Positions 61,491 to 64,000 of a DNA stretch of 64,000 bases are shown here, piece by piece. Below the pieces are notes generated by a model. That model was not told the DNA's origin, did not search any database, and saw only the letters and a program-made list of their open reading frames with translations. Both the position numbers and the translations under genes were made by a program. The DNA is from Agreia sp. PsM10 (GTDB taxonomy: Bacteria; Actinomycetota; Actinomycetes; Actinomycetales; Microbacteriaceae): contig NZ_JARUXC010000002.1 in assembly GCF_030433855.1 (NCBI RefSeq), positions 124,001-188,000 of the forward strand, in the 5' to 3' direction. Position 1 is the first letter of the stretch; every line of letters begins with the position of its first letter.

Positions 61491-62266
61491 CTCCCTCGGC
61501 GACTCCTCACCAGACGCGTCTCCGTCGACGGCTCGCCGACGACGGGGGAGCGGGAGGAGTGCTCGCGCTCGCGGTGGCCGCGGGTGTGCTCGCCTTCTCG
61601 CTGCTGGCGCTGACCCTCTTCTCGGTGCTGCCCTCGAAGGCGGCCGTTCACGCGGCCGCCGACTCGGCCGCCATCGCCGCGGCCGAGTCCGCCTCGCACT
61701 CGACGGCGGAGCGGTCATGCGCGATCGCGGCGGAGGCCGCATCCCTCAACGGCACGACGCTCCTGAGGTGCGACGTGAGCGGCTCCGAGGCGACGGTCGC
61801 GGTCGGGCGGCAGATCCTCACGACGACCTTCTCTGTCACCGCCCGTGCCGCCGTGCCGCGGGCGAAGCCGACGGCTGCGAACGGCGCGATGCCGACCGAC
61901 GAGCTCGTGCAGCTCGTCTACCCGGGGGTGCGCGAGAACCCGCCCGTGAGTCTGAGATCCGATGTCGCCGCCGCCCTGGTGCAGCTGCTCGAGGCCTATC
62001 ACGCCGAGACGGGCGACTACCTGCCGGTCGACGAGGGGTACAGAGACCTCGCCGAACAGCAGAGGGTGTTCGACCAGTACGGGTGGCCACGTGCCGCCAT
62101 CCCGGGCACGTCGAACCACGGTGCGGGCACGGCGGTCGACTTCGTGAATCCGCCCGTCGTCCGAGGATCGCAGCCGCATGGCTGGCTGGCTGCCAACGCA
62201 TCGCAGTTCGGATTCGAGCCGCTCACCGATCCCGACGAGCCGTGGCACTGGGACTACACGGGGTGA
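61487..62266 (+). CDS. TadE/TadG-like anchor fused to VanY-type D,D-carboxypeptidase
   Basis: A 259-residue fusion. Residues 15-110 match the small Tad-locus protein of the Rv3654c type: DDGGAGGVLALAVAAGVLAF, hydrophobic helix, then AAADSAAIAAAESAS and a Cys pair. Residues 135-258 are a VanY/D-Ala-D-Ala carboxypeptidase domain (PF02557) with YRDLAEQQRVFDQY, the zinc ligands in SNHGAGTAVDFVN and the EPWHWDY motif. Family members normally consist of the first part only. It would place a peptidoglycan carboxypeptidase beside the pilus base. The peptidase motifs are intact. Confidence 0.87.
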   Translation: MTPSATPHQTRLRRRLADDGGAGGVLALAVAAGVLAFSLLALTLFSVLPSKAAVHAAADSAAIAAAESASHSTAERSCAIAAEAASLNGTTLLRCDVSGSEATVAVGRQILTTTFSVTARAAVPRAKPTAANGAMPTDELVQLVYPGVRENPPVSLRSDVAAALVQLLEAYHAETGDYLPVDEGYRDLAEQQRVFDQYGWPRAAIPGTSNHGAGTAVDFVNPPVVRGSQPHGWLAANASQFGFEPLTDPDEPWHWDYTG

Positions 62267-62277
62267 CGCGCTCGTGG

Positions 62278-62520
62278 TCAGCCCAGCCGGGCCTCGATGA
62301 ACCGATAGTCCACAGCAGAAGGCAGGGCGGCGTTGTGACCCTCCCCGTTGTACTCCACTCCGCTGCCCCGCATATAGAGGTAGCGCTTGGCGCTGCCGGC
62401 GGGAATCTCGAGACGGGCGAGCGGCTCGCCCGCGTCGGTGAACTCCGTGCGCACGGTGCGCCCCTCGAGGGGCCCGTCCATGAGTTTCGCGGTGTAGCTT
62501 CCGTATTCTGTCGATGCCAT
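62278..62520 (-). CDS. Hypothetical protein
   Basis: An 80-residue protein of unknown function. It starts MASTEYGSYTAKLMDGPLEG and has TVRTEFTDAGEPLARLEIP and YLYMRGSGVEYNGEGH, a small beta-rich fold. An AAGGAG site lies 9 nt before the ATG at 62520. It is convergent with the tad operon. Confidence 0.7.
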   Translation of the reverse strand: MASTEYGSYTAKLMDGPLEGRTVRTEFTDAGEPLARLEIPAGSAKRYLYMRGSGVEYNGEGHNAALPSAVDYRFIEARLG

Positions 62521-62743
62521 GGTGCATCCTCTCCTTTGAGGGTCGGCTTCCATCTTCCTCGCCCGAGCGATATCCGCAAGGGCTCCCCGCCGCTTCCCGA
62601 GCAGCCGCACAATTAGGCAATCAGGGTAAAGAGGTGTGTATGGTGTGGCAGACGGGCCTGCAGTGCCCGACGAATCCCGCCGAAGACGCTTACCCGAGAT
62701 TGTCGCGAGTGGTTCGAATCTCTATTTCCTGCTGAGGAGCACC
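62521..62743. other. Intergenic region upstream of topA
   Basis: 223 bp between the minus-strand hypothetical gene and topA. Apart from the topA promoter hexamers at 62700-62728 and a GAGATT/AATCTC inverted repeat (62695-62721), I see nothing of note. A stretch like a tRNA T-arm occurs but no tRNA fits. Confidence 0.4.
62700..62728 (+). promoter_or_regulatory. Probable topA promoter
   Basis: TTGTCG (62700-62705), 17-nt spacer and TATTTC (62723-62728), 15 nt before the topA GTG. Confidence 0.45.
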
Positions 62744-64000
62744 GTGCCAGGCCCGAAAAAGCTCGTGATCGTCGAGTCCCCGACCAAGGTCAAGTCCATC
62801 GCCCAGTATCTCGGCGACGGCTTCGAGGTGCAGGCGTCCGTCGGTCACATCCGCGACCTCATCGAGCCCAAGAACCTGCCGGCCGAGCTCAAGACCGGCT
62901 CGCTCGGCAAGTTCTCCGTCGACGTCGAGAAGGGCTTCGCGCCCTACTACGTGGTCAGCGACGCCAAGAAGAAGACCGTCGCCGAGCTGAAGAAAGCCCT
63001 GGCCGGTGCCAGCGAGCTCTACCTCGCAACTGATGAGGACCGCGAGGGCGAGGCCATCGCGTGGCACCTCCTCGAGGTGCTGAAGCCCAAGGTTCCCGTG
63101 CACCGCATGGTGTTCCACGAGATCACCCGCGAGGCGATCGAGAAGGCGCGAGACAACACCCGACAGATCGACGGCGCGCTCGTCGACGCTCAGGAGACCC
63201 GCCGTATCCTCGACCGTCTCTACGGCTACGAGGTCTCGCCTGTGCTCTGGCGCAAGATCGGCCCGGGCCTCTCGGCCGGCCGTGTGCAGTCCGCGGCAAC
63301 CCGCCTCGTCGTCGAGCGCGAGCGCGAGCGCCTGGCCTTCACGGCCGCCGGATACTGGGACCTCACCGCCCAGCTCTCGCCCGAACTCGAGCAGTTGTCG
63401 GCGTCGGAGGGCTTCGAGTCGCGGCTGGCCCGCGTCAACGGGGAACGCATCGCGTCGGGTCGAGACTTCGACGAGAACGGCAAGCTCAAGTCGAAGGCCG
63501 TCGCCCTCGACGAGGCGGGCGCCAAGTCGCTCGCCGCAGCACTGGCCGAGCCCGGGGTCAACATCACCGTCGCGTCGGTCGATTCGAAGCCCTACACGCG
63601 CCGGCCCGCCGCGCCCTTCACCACCTCCACGCTGCAGCAGGAGGCGTCGCGCAAGCTCCGCTTCTCGGCCCGGCAGACCATGAGCGTCGCCCAGTCCCTC
63701 TACGAGAACGGGTACATCACCTATATGCGAACCGACTCTCCGTCGTTGTCGCAGCAGGCGCTGAACGCCGCACGCTCGCAGGCCAAGTCGCTGTACGGCG
63801 CAGAGACCGTTCCCGACAAGCCGCGCCTCTACGCGGGCAAGGGCAAGAACGCCCAGGAAGCCCACGAGGCGATCCGGCCCGCCGGCGAGACGTTCCGCAC
63901 ACCCACCCAGTTGTCGTCGACGCTGCGCGGCAACGACTTCAAGCTCTACGACCTCATCTGGAAGCGCACCGTCGCATCCCAGATGGCCGATGCGAAAGGT
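62744..64000 (+). CDS. topA: DNA topoisomerase I, N-terminal 419 residues (3' end outside window)
   Basis: Relaxes negative supercoils by cutting one strand. The GTG start follows GAGGAG by 4 nt and the frame runs through the window end. The Toprim domain opens KLVIVESPTKVKSIAQYLGD and contains LATDEDREGEAIAWHL with the metal-binding acidic triad, and the catalytic Tyr lies in NGYITYMRTDSPSLS near residue 327. The Lys/Arg-rich C-terminus typical of actinobacterial TopA lies beyond the window. Confidence 0.96.
   Translation, partial: MPGPKKLVIVESPTKVKSIAQYLGDGFEVQASVGHIRDLIEPKNLPAELKTGSLGKFSVDVEKGFAPYYVVSDAKKKTVAELKKALAGASELYLATDEDREGEAIAWHLLEVLKPKVPVHRMVFHEITREAIEKARDNTRQIDGALVDAQETRRILDRLYGYEVSPVLWRKIGPGLSAGRVQSAATRLVVERERERLAFTAAGYWDLTAQLSPELEQLSASEGFESRLARVNGERIASGRDFDENGKLKSKAVALDEAGAKSLAAALAEPGVNITVASVDSKPYTRRPAAPFTTSTLQQEASRKLRFSARQTMSVAQSLYENGYITYMRTDSPSLSQQALNAARSQAKSLYGAETVPDKPRLYAGKGKNAQEAHEAIRPAGETFRTPTQLSSTLRGNDFKLYDLIWKRTVASQMADAKG

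Noticed and set aside
62695-62725. tRNA T-arm-like GGTTCGAATC upstream of topA
   Set aside because: No acceptor, D or anticodon arms can be formed around it; it coincides with the topA promoter.

Overview
The window is about 64 kb of high-GC DNA with GTG and TTG starts, many leaderless genes (a TAnnnT box 6-7 nt before the start codon), and an actinobacterial gene set (6C RNA, Flp/Tad pilus genes, Rv2578c-type radical SAM protein, lysC-asd, mqo, DUF1707, AI-2E and CynX-type transporters). It looks like a chromosome segment from a Microbacteriaceae-like actinobacterium. This rests on gene content and style, not on a database search. No prophage, insertion sequence transposase or CRISPR array was seen.

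1-20 kb: thyA (5' end outside) and folA, a CynX-type MFS exporter, an AI-2E permease, mntP, a divergent CGNR regulator/EamA exporter pair, RibD-like and SRPBCC proteins, a short AlkD-like protein, msrB-msrA, a TMEM175-type channel, an ABC-F protein behind a possible leader peptide, a DUF1992/membrane/gpx/RibD-like/pgi series on the minus strand, a small sigma factor, a MarR-MDR pair, and a GrpB-family gene that lacks its core.

20-36 kb: tRNA-Ser, the SRP RNA, pta-ackA, dnaX-recR-polA-like, lysC, asd and a DUF1707 protein. Two AbiEi-like/nuclease-like genes interrupt this series. Each is bracketed by two copies of its own palindromic repeat (63 nt in one case, 70 nt in the other). The second cassette sits between lysC and asd, which are normally adjacent.

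35-50 kb: a membrane-anchored GH18 protein is divergent from a processive GT2 synthase and an SGNH esterase. Then comes a signalling block: response regulator, HDT-type kinase, a kinase-like membrane protein without catalytic motifs, mqo, a GGDEF-EAL protein with intact motifs, a receiver without its Asp, a TetR regulator, an autoinducer-synthase-like acyltransferase and a cysteine-free ThiF/E1-like protein. The TetR, GGDEF-EAL and ThiF grouping recalls the Rv1353c-Rv1355c neighbourhood of Mycobacterium tuberculosis.

50-64 kb: a radical SAM gene under a LexA-type SOS box, thymidine kinase, tRNA-Pro, a metallophosphoesterase, a class A penicillin-binding protein, RidA, acs, a 6C small RNA with its own promoter and terminator, a compact tad operon whose last gene fuses a TadE/TadG-like anchor to a VanY-type D,D-carboxypeptidase, and topA (3' end outside). 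The acs, 6C RNA, tad, topA order matches the mycobacterial one.
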